Positions 1-12,589 of a stretch of 64,000 bases of DNA are shown one piece after another. The translations under genes were made by a program, and so were the position numbers. Each line of letters starts with the position of its first letter. The first letter of the stretch is position 1. This DNA is from Vesta saturnalis (lineage: Eukaryota; Arthropoda; Insecta; Coleoptera; Lampyridae): contig JARFJB010000762.1 of NCBI GenBank assembly GCA_036346205.1, positions 4,946,501 to 5,010,500 on the forward strand. Reading direction: 5' to 3'. Under the pieces are notes generated by a model that did no database searches, was not told the DNA's origin, and saw only the letters and a program-made list of their open reading frames with translations.

Positions 1-1029
1 AGAGAAAAATTAAATTTGTTATTACATTGAAGTTATTCAATCAACTTTCATTGTGAAATAATTATACGTAAAGATAGGGTATATATAGGTTATGTATAAT
101 TTAGGTATCGATTAAGAATTAGTTTACTACTGTACTGAAATCTTTGCGAAAAGTTAAGTACTGTTTCATTTGCTTTCATGATGAAATTAATCAGCAAATA
201 TAATTTTTTTTTAATGTACAAATAAATACAGCTGTTCTGCTGCTTACTAGGATTACATGTGGTACTAAAGTACAATTTTCTCATTTTCTGTTGTATTTTA
301 ATCATTTAACCTAACAAATGAGTGGCACCTGAATTATACATATTTGATCTATAGCTATGGTATTACCTCTGACACCCTTACGACCTTAGAAAGGAAAGAG
401 CTTTCAACCAACAGTAAGTTTCGTAAGTAATGTGCATCGCTGAGATAGGCCATGATACAAACTGATTATAGTATTATACGTGGTAACAGATCCCTAACCC
501 AGCGCTTTAATGAAAAATTTTGAAATATTAACTATAGAAAATGCTATTAAAAATGCAACTGACGATTGCTTTGTTATCTGGAAATGGCAAAATCCCTGAA
601 TTAATTTTTAGGTTTCATAAATTGTATATCATCACTGCATTTAGTTTAATATGAAAAAATAAATTAACCGAGGTGTACCGTTTATTTATGAATATCTATA
701 ATCAAAAAATATTTTCCTTTTTCATTTAGGGGCTATGTTCGGGTTTATCGAAAGCCTACACACACTGACAGGTATCTTCACAAACAGTCAATTTCCGATG
801 TCCAAAAACTTATTGGATCAAGTTTGACGAATTCGTGGTTGCGAACTTTTGTAAAATGATTCTAACCGTTTAAGCGTTACTAGAAGCTAATGATTATTAC
901 TGTTATACATAATGGTAAAGAAAAACTAGTGCTAGGAGATGACACTTCCGTTCATAGCTAACGTTATGGATAGAATTGAAAGGGAACTATTATAGTATTA
1001 GGACAGTCTCGAAACCTATAAGAAATATT
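1..1029. other. AT-rich DNA, no gene seen
   Basis: No reading frame here looks protein-like. There are no inverted ends, tandem arrays or RNA signals that I can support. It may hold diverged repeat sequence leading into the Penelope relic that follows. Confidence 0.5.
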
Positions 1030-1320
1030 CAAGAACATTTAGCTTTACCTAAAAATGCTTCAAATCCACTGTCCGCTTCTTGAGTATAACAGTTATTCGT
1101 GTGGAAAGTGTAAATTAGAAGCACGAAACGTAGCCTTGATACTAGACGTAAAGAGCTATTAATATAAAATAGCGAAATATCCTCAAAACAATTTTCAATA
1201 TTTTGTAACGATATTATACTTTGGTTGAATTTTATTCCCAATTATGGCATTTTTCATTGTCAGCTTTCGCCTATAAGTATTATAGAGTGCTATCTTCAAG
1301 CGAGTTTAAGAATATCTTAA
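1030..1320 (+). pseudogene. Penelope-like element relic: GIY-YIG region and 3' flank
   Basis: The plus strand contains frame-shifted pieces of the C-terminal GIY-YIG endonuclease of a Penelope-like retroelement. Around 1055-1100 one frame reads NPLSAS then stops, and around 1108-1160 another frame reads TKRSLDTRRKE. The same block is better preserved on the minus strand near 18,370-18,480 (GVYKLSCSCGKVYTGTTKRS). About 20 bases on, 1256-1316 matches the 3' flank of that element (a tcagctttcgcctat-like string followed by atcttcaag), seen again at 17,780-17,830 and 20,645-20,700. The order, endonuclease then this flank, is the same in both copies, which supports the call. It is badly decayed and cannot be active. 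Confidence 0.6.
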
Positions 1321-3860
1321 AAATTTAATTATTATTAATCACTGTTAACAGTAACGTTACATTAAACAGTATACTCCCAATTGATATTATAGCAGACTGC
1401 TTTGGCAATTGTATCTTTTACACATTTGGTTGACATTACAATTTTTAACATTTATTAGCTATCTTCTTTTTTAAAGAGAGCGATAGCTGCAAATGCTTGC
1501 AGAATTTACTTGATATATAAGACCTTTATCCAATAGGTATCTTGACCATATTGTAACTGATGGTCGAATTTACTAAACCATTTCTCAACGATTTCCCAAT
1601 TGACCCTTCAAATGCCCACAATGTTCTACTTTCGCTGATACTGCTTTCAACTTTTTTAATATATTCACTACAGGAAATTATTTAATCGCTTTTCTGAAAT
1701 ATGACATTTAATGAATTGGGTATAATACCAAATACACCTAGTTTTATCCACGGATACCATTTAGGATGGCCTCTAAGATTTATGTTCATAAAAATAACAT
1801 TCGGAGATCCAAAGCTAAGTGAAAAATGATTTCTAAACTTTTGTGACTTAACTAATTCAAATGCAATAAAACTAAATCTCTATGTTAATGTACTGTTAAA
1901 ACCTACTTCAAAGGTGTTATTTAATTCATAACTATATGTACAATTGTAATGATCCTGGCAAATCCTTACAAAATTTTCCTTTCCTAGAAATAATTCATAT
2001 CAATCCTTATTTCCAAATTGTTTTGTCAACTCTTAATAAATGACTCATAAATTCTCCAAGCACTGGTCTATTATCTCGTCCCCCGGGTAAGGGTGGAATT
2101 TTTTCCTGAACTGTGTTATCATTGTTAGTAAATGATATCAGTTATTATTCCGTTTTCCCACTCCGGCCTGTTCCTATATATACCAGATCAACCAGCCATC
2201 AAAGCATTCAATTCAATTCATTCTATACTCATATTCTGATTTTCTTACCGGACCAAACACTTTTTATTTTGATTATACCTGACCTGATACCTTTTACCAG
2301 AGACGTTCGACATTTCCTGTATTTAAACACTTAAAACCGACTTCACCAAACAGTTCACAACCAGAAATTCGCCCTTCCTCCCCTATTGAAATCATCCGGA
2401 CTGATTTCTTTCGTTTATTCAACCAGATTCATTACTCGACACCCACTTCCAAGAAAGCTCTACTCGACTAGCCACCAATACCCAAACCCCCCCTTGTTCC
2501 ACCCTCACCATCCGAGTTACCACCAGCCCTGAGCAACCACCAGTCCCTAGACCCACTCAATCCACTTTTATACTTTACATTACCCTTATCGTAGACTCCT
2601 TGTTGCATCGATCCAACTTGGATGTTACTGCACCGAGTTGGGGGTGTAAAGGTGTCACGGGCACGCTTTAGTAGAATTGCCGGTATTCACCCCGTATTTT
2701 CAACCAACTCGTACTTGGTTATTTGTCCTATCCAGAATTGATTTCACCAAAAGAGTGAAAAGTGGTTTAAGGAATTGATACTTTGAATACCCAACATCAT
2801 ACTCGCACCGCCCGAGTACGTTATTACATATCCACTCCTTTAAGTTTCAATTTACAAAGATATAAAACTACATGGTTAGTGGTGATTCTGAATACTGAAA
2901 ATACTAATTTACTGACAAAACTTACCTGGATTATCTTCTCAAATTCGAAATAACTATATTTTACAGTCTCACCCACAGAGGGCGTAACTGGAGACGCTTG
3001 AATCGACCAGTACAGTCCGGATAAAGAAGGGGCGCACCAGAAATCTGTGTTAATCTATTTATTTTCCTTTATTATTTATTTAGAACATTTTGTATTTATT
3101 TTCTTTCTTATCTACTATTCCGCTTTAGTTATTTGTTGTTTATTTGAATAAAAGGTTATAATTCGAATATATTACCATTTATCAATTACGTGCACGTAAT
3201 AAAAAAGAGCGGGTGCACGAAAGAGAAAAGTGGTTTGATCACGGCCTTGAAGGTCTCTTAGCTCAAAATTAGAGCAACCAGAAATGCGTTTATAATGAGC
3301 ATTTCGGTCAACGTAAATTTTGCATGTGCAACCCTTATTACATTTATTTCGTTGTTTATGTTTTTGTAACAAGAAAAACGTCTACAGGTCAATGCATTCA
3401 ATTTTGCTGCATTAAAATTGTTTTACTGTTCATATGTGTTCATACAATAATTGATTAATTTATTAGAAGCGTTTCTCTAGCTGTTAGATATTGCATTGTA
3501 TCATTGACTCTCATGATTACAGATTATTTTTTGAAAATTGTGCTAGTATGCACATATATTTTATGTGCCCTATGCAATAGGATATTTTTGTGCAATAAGA
3601 CAGAACTTCACGTACAGTTTACAAATCGAATTATTAATTCTTTTTATTTAAGTGCTGCACTTCTCAATTAAGACAACTAATAGCTTTGAGTTGTCTGCGT
3701 TAAAAGATTGACGTTTTAATCTAAATACCGTTATACTGGGCATATTAACCGTTAAAAAAGTGTACTGAAATAGGTATTACTATTTAATAACTCAAAGGAC
3801 ATTAACTTTGGGGTTAATTTTGGGGTTACTTTACCTCATAATATATTTTATTTAGAACTT
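1321..3860. other. No recognisable gene; unassigned GC-richer block
   Basis: No coding region is recognisable. Between about 2,090 and 2,850, and again at 2,960-3,030, base composition is clearly richer in G+C than the surroundings, with C/T-rich stretches. This looks like the regulatory or terminal part of an unidentified repeat, possibly an LTR-type element, but I see no paired LTRs, primer site or coding remains. The short reading frames here show no known motif. Confidence 0.35.
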
Positions 3861-3862
3861 AC

Positions 3863-3927
3863 ACACACGCACGAACGCACGCACGCACATGCGCACGCAC
3901 CCACGCGCGCACGCACGAACGCATGCA

Positions 3928-3968
<41 letters not shown>
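3863..3968. repeat. Compound microsatellite: CA/GCAC then (TA)n
   Basis: An imperfect ACAC/GCAC/GAAC tract of about 55 bp is followed directly by about 20 TA units. Imperfect units in the first half suggest an old tract; the TA half is nearly pure. Confidence 0.9.
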
Positions 3969-3973
<5 letters not shown>

Positions 3974-4036
3974 ATCGTTAACTTCTAATAGAATGCAAGT
4001 CAACATGAACAACATCTTAAAAATATTTTTAAATAT

Positions 4037-4412
4037 ACACGGTGCTCCAAAAAAAGTGGCATAGCAATGTTATGTTTTCTTAAATGACGCCCCGTATATT
4101 ATTGCATTTTCGAATATTACATAAAAGATAAGTAGCACCTTCATAAGGGTTCCCTAGACCTATATACAGAGTGTTTCAAGTTATATCAATTTTTCTGAAA
4201 ATGAAGGGTTTCAGGAAAAATTAAATATCTCCTAATAAAATTTACTCCAACAAATTTACTCTTAGGTTTAAGTAAAATACTGTTCCCTTAGCCTACTTAT
4301 TGACTCAATAGTTAACACCTATTTACCGGGTGTTCATTTTCTTCAGTTTAAATTAGTAGAACATTCATAATGAAATATTCGGTTTATTTTAAATATAACA
4401 CCCTGTATTTTA
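4037..4412. repeat. Cluster of small Tc1/mariner-type terminus motifs
   Basis: Several terminus-like strings of the CAGGGTGT type lie close together. ACGGTGCTCC at 4040 faces CGCCCCGTA at 4088-4096. CAGAGTGTTTC stands at 4167. CCGGGTGTTC at 4327 faces AACACCCTG at 4397-4405, giving an 80-bp unit with inverted ends. Most are bounded by TA. This is the pattern of short non-autonomous elements (MITEs), or of ends left from mariner-like elements such as those at 8.7, 41.2 and 52.5 kb. No coding sequence is present. Confidence 0.5.
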
Positions 4413-4834
4413 TACGCTTATCGTTTAGTTTACTTAATTACCTTTCAACTTCTATAAGGATTTCCTCTAACTAAACCTTCAACTTTTTAACTTTTGGAAT
4501 TTGTCAGTGATAAAATAATCCTGTTTGCAAGTTAAGAAACTATCACCACAAAAAGAAATGAAAGGATGTGCGTTATTTTTAAATTAACCAAACCTACTAA
4601 CGTTACTTTATTACTTTAATTGAAAAATTATACAGTTCCGTTTACTACTTTCGGTTGTGTTATTTGCTTAACCTTCCCTTATGAGCAATTTTTGGTTTCT
4701 GAAAATCCTTGAAACCCATTGAAAGTCTAAATTAATTAAAAACTGTTTTCTGAATTATTTTTTTTATTTGTTCGATCTGCCATATTAGTACAAAATCAAT
4801 TAAGTGTATATGAATGTATTTAAAACGACGTCAC

Positions 4835-4846
<12 letters not shown>

Positions 4847-4908
<62 letters not shown>
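4847..4908. repeat. (TA)n microsatellite
   Basis: A near-pure run of about 31 TA units. Translating it gives IYIYIY reading frames that are not genes. Confidence 0.95.
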
Positions 4909-4911
<3 letters not shown>

Positions 4912-4980
4912 CATTTGCCAAATCCTCAACATTCAATAAATCTTTGGATCATTAATCATTAGTTTCCAAATATATTTTCA

Positions 4981-5255
4981 ATTTTAGCTAGTTGGACTTA
5001 AGTTAATACAATCTGCTTAGCATTCGGGAGATAATTGGTTCAATCCACCTTACCGTCTACTTTGGATGAGTTTTTTTCAGGAAGGTTTTCCTCGTACACA
5101 TATATCGGGATGATCATTGCATATACACACATCATGTGAGGTTATTTAGGCGAATGCTGGGGTAGTATCTACTCCCTCAGAAACCTAACTCCATAGGAAG
5201 TAATCTCTACTAAAGTACAGAATTCTTTCCTTTTTCGGTATGTATCGCTAAATTT
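4981..5255 (+). mobile_element. tRNA-Ala-derived SINE
   Basis: The 5' part resembles a tRNA-Ala(AGC) gene. A degenerate A box lies at 4984-4996 (tagctagttgg). An anticodon-arm-like string ctgcttagcat is at 5013-5023, and a perfect B box ggttcaatcc is at 5037-5046. These are internal RNA polymerase III promoter elements. The roughly 200 bp after the head have no tRNA similarity and contain a string near 5150 (gcgaatgctggggtagta) of a kind I recall from insect SINE bodies. A (TA)n tract starts shortly after, at 5271. A tRNA pseudogene is the alternative, but the tRNA-unrelated tail favours a SINE. Other copies in the genome would settle it. Confidence 0.6.
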
Positions 5256-5266
5256 CTAAACATACA

Positions 5267-5270
<4 letters not shown>

Positions 5271-5350
<80 letters not shown>
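5271..5350. repeat. (TA)n microsatellite
   Basis: About 40 TA units broken once by a CTA near 5300. It follows the tRNA-Ala-derived SINE and may have grown from its tail. Confidence 0.95.
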
Positions 5351-5353
<3 letters not shown>

Positions 5354-5498
5354 GGTCATTGTTCAGCCCGTAGAATATACTAATGGAATCCTCAGAAGTC
5401 CGGTAAAATGTTATTTTCGGACTCTACTACGTATCGATGTGTACATGTCAACATATGATAAAACGTGTGAATATAAATTTTATGCCGTGCAAAGGTCG

Positions 5499-5598
<100 letters not shown>

Positions 5599-6111
5599 TT
5601 TTCGTTAAACATGTACATTCACCCTCTATATTTTATATTTGTTCACCTTTAAATTGTAAATGACCGATTTTACATTGAGTAAAAACCAGGTCGTATTAAG
5701 AACAATGTTAAACTGGGAATAAATAATATTCAGTAATAAACAGGATAGGTTTAAATTATAAAGTACTACTAATTATTACTTGAACTTGAGTTTTAAAATG
5801 TTTTATTCTCAACTTGTAGTTGATGCGATATAGGTGGAAGATTAAAAACCATAAAACTAGTATTGTCATACAAATTAATAATATAAGAATGTAGATAATG
5901 TTTAATTTTGCACACAAAAATTATTTTCGCCATTTATAAAACTTCATTATTACGTTTCGCTTATACTTGGGCTTTATAAAAAAATATTTTATTTTAATTA
6001 AATTTATATGTCATTTGTAACAAAAATTAACAAAGGTCTGTACAGTGTAATTTAGTTCGAAGTTCAACGAAATTATAGATGAATAAAATTAAAACACTTA
6101 AATTAAAAAAA

Positions 6112-6500
6112 TTATTCACTATCAGTGTCCGTCTCAAAAGTGGAAGCGTTACCAGATATAATTAATGGTTGCACAACCTCAAAATGATTTTCAATTTTCC
6201 CCCACTCTAACATAGACACTTTGACCTGTTTAATGCATTTCTGCCATTATGTCCCATAAATTCTTTGCAAGGTTTCCATCCATATTTCTTTTACATGGTC
6301 ATCGTTAAATTTGGAAATATGTCTTCCTATGTTTTTGTTGTAGTGTTCTTTGCTCACACCACTTCAATTGGATTAAATTAGCAGTGATATGGTGGTAACC
6401 GTAATACTCAGTGTCCACACGTGTGTGATATTTCATCTATTTCGCAGTAATTCTTTTTTAAATATGCTAGGTTCATAAGTTATGTTGTGTTTTAATAGAA
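6112..6500 (-). pseudogene. IS630/Tc1-type DDE transposase, C-terminal fragment
   Basis: Read on the minus strand, one frame gives VLRLPPYHC, a stop, then FNPIEVV, the highly conserved last catalytic block (LPPYHC..NPIE) of a DDE_3-type transposase. The same block reads CEFNPIELIWAYVK in the element at 23.7 kb. A second frame continues downstream as an acidic tail (NHFEVVQPLIISG, ending in TDTDSE and a stop at 6112-6114), typical for the C-terminus of this insect transposase group. At least two frameshifts and two internal stops are present. No matching N-terminal half or terminal inverted repeat was found nearby, so this is an isolated fragment of a dead copy. It is probably related to, but not the same as, the 21.2-24.7 kb element. 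Confidence 0.65.
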
Positions 6501-6576
6501 AATTACATTCTTAGATGAATTATTTGGAATTATTCGAAATGCGAACACAAACAAACAACAAAGTAAATTAAATACT

Positions 6577-6577
<1 letters not shown>

Positions 6578-6650
<73 letters not shown>
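6578..6650. repeat. (TA)n microsatellite
   Basis: About 36 near-pure TA units, less than 100 bp from the transposase fragment on its left. Confidence 0.95.
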
Positions 6651-6652
<2 letters not shown>

Positions 6653-7667
6653 ATAAGTTTGCAATTGTAAATATGTACACACACGTGGTTTCACAAGAAC
6701 ACCAAAAAATCACTTATTAAAGATTCCCCAAAAATCTTAAGACTAAACACATTAAACTAGATAAAGTTCGATTATCCGTTTTACTTAAAATGAACAATGA
6801 TTAACCCAACAAGCAAAAAATAAACCCAAAAGATAACCGTACTTGTATCTGTTAAACAAAATCTAAAACTAGCTCATGCAATTTATGTTAGTTACTCCTT
6901 TATACGTAAGTATATTGTAGTCCGTATGGCCTGCTTTCAGTAATCGTTTTTAAAGGTGCAAATGCACTATGCACAGCACAGAAGACATCCGTATCCGTTA
7001 ATGCATTCGGCTGTACACTCGCGAGCAGTTTTCTGTCCTTCACTCGCGTATCTCAATTGGGCTCTGCTTTAACATAACATCCCATGTTATGCTATAATGT
7101 TTGTCCTTCAACATAAACGTTTAACACAATAAAGAAGGTTTACTTTCACATAAATATTACAATTATCAGTTGCTGTTATACAATCGACTTATATTGCTAA
7201 CAATTGTACACATGTACGTCATTCAATGTCAATGATGATCACCAATTTCTTAACTAAATTTGCAAACTTTTAGTTCGGTTACTTAAAGGGTTACTTTAGG
7301 CTTTCTTTATTTATTATTTTCGTCGCACGTTCCAGTACTGAACATTATCAACAAAATATTTGCTGTGTTATCTTCAAATCTGCTTTCGCACTTTTTAAAT
7401 TTCTTGAAGAAAATAACTATTCTTTTCTTTAACTCATAATTCAACTATTTATTTATGAATGTCTATATATGATTTATCCCCTTTTGAGTTATTGCAGCCG
7501 CTTATCTATGCGTGCTACTGAACTACAATTTCATAAACAAAATTCAACACTGACTATTCTAATGTCCCCTCAAAAACAACACGCGCGCGATCTCCCTTAC
7601 TTAAGCTCTGCTCGTACTATCTGAACTGAACACTCTATCTCTTTAATTGGGCTTTCTTGTGTACCTT
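6651..7667. other. No gene seen
   Basis: AT-rich sequence with no recognisable coding remains, inverted ends or tandem repeats. Confidence 0.5.
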
Positions 7668-8020
7668 CTTTTTTTTTATGATTGTGGACCTGAACAGGCT
7701 AAATAAGGCCTATCGTGCTAAGGCACTCAGGAACACTTAGAAGGATGGATAGAGGGATAATGAATTGCCAATAGATCCCTATGAACAGCTACCTTAAATT
7801 TTCTCATATCATAAGTGAGAGGAAAACAGGAACTAGGGAGATCATTCCAGAGTTTAGAAGCCGTGTAGAAAAATGTGGATTGCGCCCGTTTGGTACGACA
7901 AGTGGAGATTTCTATCAAAGAATGTAATTCACCAGCACAATAGCCGTTGTAATAACGATAATACAAAGAAAGAACTGAAACCATCCTTCTATGCTCAAGG
8001 GACTGTATGTGCCCGCCAAG
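7668..8020 (-). mobile_element. Non-LTR retrotransposon (LINE), 3' end
   Basis: On the minus strand, the end of a LINE reverse-transcriptase ORF is readable. A segment SLEHRRMVSVLSLYYRY (about 7960-8005) leads into AQSTFFYTASKLWNDLPSS (about 7835-7890). Both are hallmarks of the C-terminal region of CR1/Jockey-type ORF2 proteins (Ff..a.rlWN.LP). The frame stays open to a stop at about 7727. A 3' UTR of about 50 bp follows, ending in a poly(A) run (plus-strand T run, 7669-7677). Only the last 95 or so codons remain, so this is a standard 5'-truncated, dead LINE insertion. The exact clade cannot be settled from so short a piece. Confidence 0.75.
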
Positions 8021-8997
8021 TTACCAAAACGTCACAATATATTCACGCTAACATCAAAATTCACCTATCATAATCGAGATCTCACGCGTTTCCTTCCCGC
8101 GTCGAAGTTCTGCAATCGGAACAACACGAAAACGATTCGAAATTAACGTAGCCATCTTGAATTTACTTTTAAATTCATTGAAAACTCTCCGAAAAAATCA
8201 TTAATTGCAATTACACTCACACTGTACATTATTCAGATCACATCTCAACCTTTGCATGTGGGAGATCCCTATTTCCCCACAATTCAGGCAACTCAATCAC
8301 ATTCTAGCAACAACTTCATTATTGAACATGCATTAAATTTTGCTATTGCACAATATTACAAAATTTCTACAAATAAAAATACGCTTACATATTCGTTACT
8401 GCAGGTTAATACAATATCAACATATCATAATCTTACTCGCTCATACGTCTACAACCATTTATTTAGTCCAAATTCTTTTATACACAGTAGCAATTTGGTA
8501 GTATCCTACCAGTGCCGTCCCAGCAAAAATTTAAAAAATATTATTTCTCAACCAAATTTAATGCTTTCAACATGAAACTTTTTCTACAACATTCAAATAA
8601 TCCTTCATATGACAAATACTAATGCTTCATTAAATTCGAGTGGCGTATCATTTACACTCTACGTACACACAAAAAACATTTTTTTCGTGCAAACACTACA
8701 TTTTAATTGAAAATACGTTACATACGTTATCAAAATACTACATATATACGGTGCATCAAAATAACCTTACAAGTTTCTCCCTTCAATGCTGCACGTCTAG
8801 TGATCTTATTTTTTTTGTTTATCACACAGGAAAAATTAAGAAAAAACGCTCACTAAGTTATGTCGTAAGTGTCGTAATTATATTTTCTTAAATGCTTATT
8901 TACGAACACGCCTAAATACAGTTCATATATTGTAATCGATTTGTTTACGTTTTGTAACATACAAAACAACCACGTTCAAGATAGGAGGTACAGGTCT

Positions 8998-9235
8998 CAT
9001 TCGAAAGGGCGTAGATGAACCAATTACATCTACTATAAAACAATTGAAATTAGTTTTAATTATCTGACATAGGGGGCACTTTCGAATAAAAAGAAATTAA
9101 AATTTGTCTTTGTTAAAATTTTTAAAAGGAAATACCTAAGTATTGTAAATTACAACGGTAACTGATTAAATTCGTAACAAAATGGTGCAAACCGCATGTC
9201 GATATCTTTTGTCTAACTCGAGATATAATAAACAT
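8998..9235 (+). repeat. Left long inverted-repeat arm of mariner-like element
   Basis: Pairs with 11,515-11,705 on the opposite strand. The best matching run is the 30 or so bases around gggcgtagatgaaccaatta (9007-9026). The left arm has about 50 bp of extra sequence in the middle. Confidence 0.75.
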
Positions 9236-9315
9236 ACCTAACTAGTATTTGCTCACTCTGTATTATAACTTAAAATAACAAAATATGTGAAAAGAAGATC
9301 ACACACATTAAAACT

Positions 9316-9700
9316 TAATGCCCAATTACATGTGAAACATGTTTTCCAGCTGCATCAATCTCAGCTATGTATATACTATTTATTGCGTTTCTAATGCGTT
9401 GTTTCATGTCTTGTTGCGTGGTTGGTCCAATTTGAAAGACTAACTCCTTTAATCTTCCCCATAGATAAAAGTCGGGAGATCTCACTGGCTATGGAAACAT
9501 ACTTCCCCTTCCAATCCATTTATATGGATATCTTACATTTAAATAATCTCTAAATCGCCTGGAAAAGTGCAAAGGACACCCATCAGGCTAAAATATCAGA
9601 TATCTTCTTGTTTGTAAGGAAATGTCTTCTAATAAAATAGGCAATTCATTTTCCAAAAAATTAAAATATGTATCGCCATTTAAAGTTTCTTCACTTGTAG
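9316..9700 (-). pseudogene. Mariner-like transposase, C-terminal half
   Basis: The minus strand reads LNGDTYFNFLENELPILLED, then RRFRDYLNVRYPYKWIGRG, then VRSPDFYLWGRLKELVFQ and QDMKQRIRNAIN, ending at a stop at 9316-9318. These follow the order of the C-terminal catalytic half of mariner-like transposases that end in ..SPDLTPLDFFLWGYLK. The catalytic block around the second Asp is altered (PDGCPLHFS). A stop replaces the residue before PDG, and the LDFF block is shortened by deletion to FYLWG, losing the expected third Asp. It cannot encode an active enzyme. The N-terminal half and first catalytic Asp are absent; sequence upstream (9715 onward) is foreign. Confidence 0.75.
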
Positions 9701-9714
9701 GGTATTTTGAACAC

Positions 9715-11500
9715 CCCGTATACGTATTGGGTAATTTTGTTTGTAATTTTATTCACTTAAGTTAGATTCCGTATATTTTTTTTGTGTGTAAGCGCTTACT
9801 GTAGATAATGAATGTGTTGTTTGAATGGGTCATGCTGTATGTAAAGATATTTTAGGAATGTGTAATGTGCATTTTTTTTGGTGTAGTTACGGAATTTTCA
9901 TTAAGAAAAGTCAGTGTAGTTTTTTTGGAATTTTAAGTACAATCTTCAGTTTATTGCCCGAATCATATGTGGAGTTTTATTGAGATATATTCATTTGATT
10001 TTTTTTGTTTCATTACAAAGAAGCGTTGTTATCGCATTGGTGCCGTACTGTCGCATTCGTGTAGAGGAACAATTGGAGAGTCGGAATGTTGGTTTTCATC
10101 CATGTAAGTAATATGGGTGGAAATTAATTTAAAAAGCAAGTTGAATACGTGGTAGAGACCTGGGGTAAGGCAGCTTCGTGTCGTCGACAAGCAGTAACAC
10201 CGTGGGCTGCACGAGTCGTACACGACGCTTTCGCCGAGCAAGGATCATCTACTATTTGCCTGTGTGACCTAGGTAATGTAATTTATATTTTGTTTGTTGA
10301 TCTTGCGACTTGTGAGAATAAAATTTGATTGTGTTTTATATGGAATATTTTATGTAATGTGTGTTAACAAAGGAGCATGTTGGAAGCAATTATTTTTTTA
10401 ATTTAGTGTTTTATTTTGTTAACGTTCTCTGACAGTTTCCTTTGTCTGTTTAGTAGTTATTTAAGGTGTTCTTGATACCATTAATATTTTATGCAGGGAG
10501 GTAAATAAAATCTTAACTTTCATTATTCAGTTTATATAAGATTTGCGTACTGACGTAATTCAAGTTTATAGAATTTCTTTGAATGCAATTTAGCTTAAGA
10601 TAGTTTTGCTACTGGCCAGAATTCAATGAGGTTAAGAAGATACGATTACCATTATATTCAAATTGACCTGTTTAGATTTTAATTGTTTTATTAATTTATT
10701 TTGATTTAATAGATGTTTAACTTAGTTATTATTTTGGAGTAATTATTTTAATATTAAGTCTTGACAAAGGGTGATGATATATTGCTCAAATAGAAAAGCG
10801 TCGCCGAGTTCTATTAAGAGAAGTTGGAGTTTTGATTTCTTTTGTTTTGTTTTGTTGCCAGATTAAGTTAACGTAACGTAATTTACAAGTTTAGAAAATA
10901 GTTGTAACTGAATTGAAGTCAGTTTGGTATGTGTTATTTTGATTTGTTTAAGGGAGTAATTTAACGTAAGGGGAACATTAGAGATTTGTATTGAATTTGA
11001 ATATTGCTGCACGGTGGTAAGTTGATCAGATTAAGGTGCAGATTTTGAAGCCTTTTCAGGAGAAGCAGTATTGCGGAGACCTACAGCTACGAGCGTTACG
11101 ATTTGGTAAGTGTGGTAAGTTGGGTATTCGGACCACTACGTACCGTCGTTTAATTCGCATTTTAAAACACCCTGGTGTGTTCTTTTAGAATATCCTGGCG
11201 CCTACCGGAACCTATTGTGTCATTTTCCCGAATTCGACTTTGGTAGATAGCGTAAAATACGGAGACGAGACTGCTTTGTCCCAATAGACCCTCACCCGTA
11301 CACCGAGCTAGCCGTGCAAAAACCAGGTTTATCTTTTACCTTGTCCTAGTGAACATTTTTACCGTAACAAAATTAATGCTGATTATTTACTGATATTGGT
11401 AATATTAATATCTAATTAAGAAAAGTTATATTCGAGTTATATGCTAACACTTCTTAAAAGATCGCAATATTTTGACTACTGTCAAAAAATAAACAATTTG
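9715..11500. other. Unassigned insert inside the mariner-like element
   Basis: About 1.6-1.8 kb with no transposase similarity splits the element. It contains two GC-richer islands, 10,020-10,275 and 11,035-11,330, each with GTAAGT-like donor strings (10,103 and 11,104). An AATAAA stands at 10,318. This could be the 5' or terminal part of another retroelement, or exon-like sequence from elsewhere. I recognise no protein motif. Confidence 0.4.
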
Positions 11501-11514
11501 CAGCCCCTGCCAAC

Positions 11515-11705
11515 TTTCTCGAGTTAGACAAAAAATATTGACACGCGGTTGGCTCCATTTTGTTACGAATTTAATCAGTTTCCATTGCAATTTACAGTAC
11601 TTAGGAGTTTTCACTTTTTTTTTGTTCGATCTGCGACAATTAAAACTAAACGCAATTGTTTTATAGTAGATGTAATTGGTTCATCTACGCCCTTTCAAAA
11701 GAGAA
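11515..11705 (-). repeat. Right long inverted-repeat arm of mariner-like element
   Basis: Reverse-complement partner of 8998-9235. The reading frame that spans it on the plus strand is incidental. Confidence 0.75.
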
Positions 11706-12589
11706 TAATTTTGTTAAAATCGGTTGATCCAAACCAAAGTTATAGGCATTTATTCATACCAACATTCCCACTCTCCCCCACCCTTTATTTGAAAAAATAT
11801 AGAAAAAAGTATTTAACAAAATTTGTGTAGAAATTATGCATCATTCTATTGTACTTAGTCAATACCTAGTATGATTGGAGATATTTTATAAAAAAATTGT
11901 TTTTACATTTTTCTATAACGATTATGCCCTATAGCGGTAAAGCTAGAAACTTGAAAGTTATTTCCTGCGATTTCACTTAGCCGTTTTTACTAACGAATTT
12001 TTTCCCCCAAAGCTATACGATAAACAATTCCTGAGATATAGCCGGAGGATCGGTTTATTGCTCCACCCGGTACATTAAACTACCTTATTATTAATAATTA
12101 AACCCCGTATTAAACTATAATTCTGAGCAGTCCCAAAACACGTCTTCACTTAACTAAATCATAAAATAGAATCCGCAATAGATATATTCAAATTACATAT
12201 CATGAAAGATCCACGTCGTGTTACATAAAATCATCAAAATACTTATGGGGCCTGAATATACAAAAAATGAATTAAGCAAAAATTTTGCATCAGTTATTAT
12301 GAAGCATCACCTTCAAGATACCAAGGTTATATTTAAAACTCCGAATTTATTACAAATAACAACAATTTTATAATTTCGAGGTGTCAAGTAAACCCGCATT
12401 ACTTAATATAAATCATATACAACAATACATTATATGATCACACATCTTTTTTGCGTACACTACGTTAATGTCAATATTTGGCCATTTGGGTGCTAAAATT
12501 AACAACTATAGCAATAAAGTAACTGGGATAGGTAAAAGTACCAATATCTTATAAAACTCCTTCAAGTTTATGAAAATGTAAGCTTTTAT

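Larger units (their letters stand above)
8745..12076 (-). mobile_element. Mariner-like element with long inverted repeats, disrupted
   Basis: The left arm 8998-9235 is a near mirror of the right arm 11,515-11,705. Both carry, in opposite orientation, a string around ttggttcatctacgccctttc, then ttgttacgaatttaatcagtt, then an actcgag-containing inner edge. The outer parts are more diverged but end in terminus-like TACGGTGCATC (8748) and CACCCGGTA (12,064-12,072). Between the arms lie a minus-strand transposase fragment (9316-9700) and about 1.6 kb of sequence that is neither transposase nor arm. The N-terminal half of the transposase is missing and appears to have been replaced. Outer boundaries are uncertain by tens of bases. 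Confidence 0.65.

Noticed and set aside
1029..1241. 70-codon minus-strand frame
   Set aside because: Antisense of the Penelope relic at 1.03-1.32 kb; the plus strand carries the endonuclease pieces.
2560..3170. Possible solo LTR
   Set aside because: No partner LTR, no matching TG..CA ends with target duplication, and no primer site was found.
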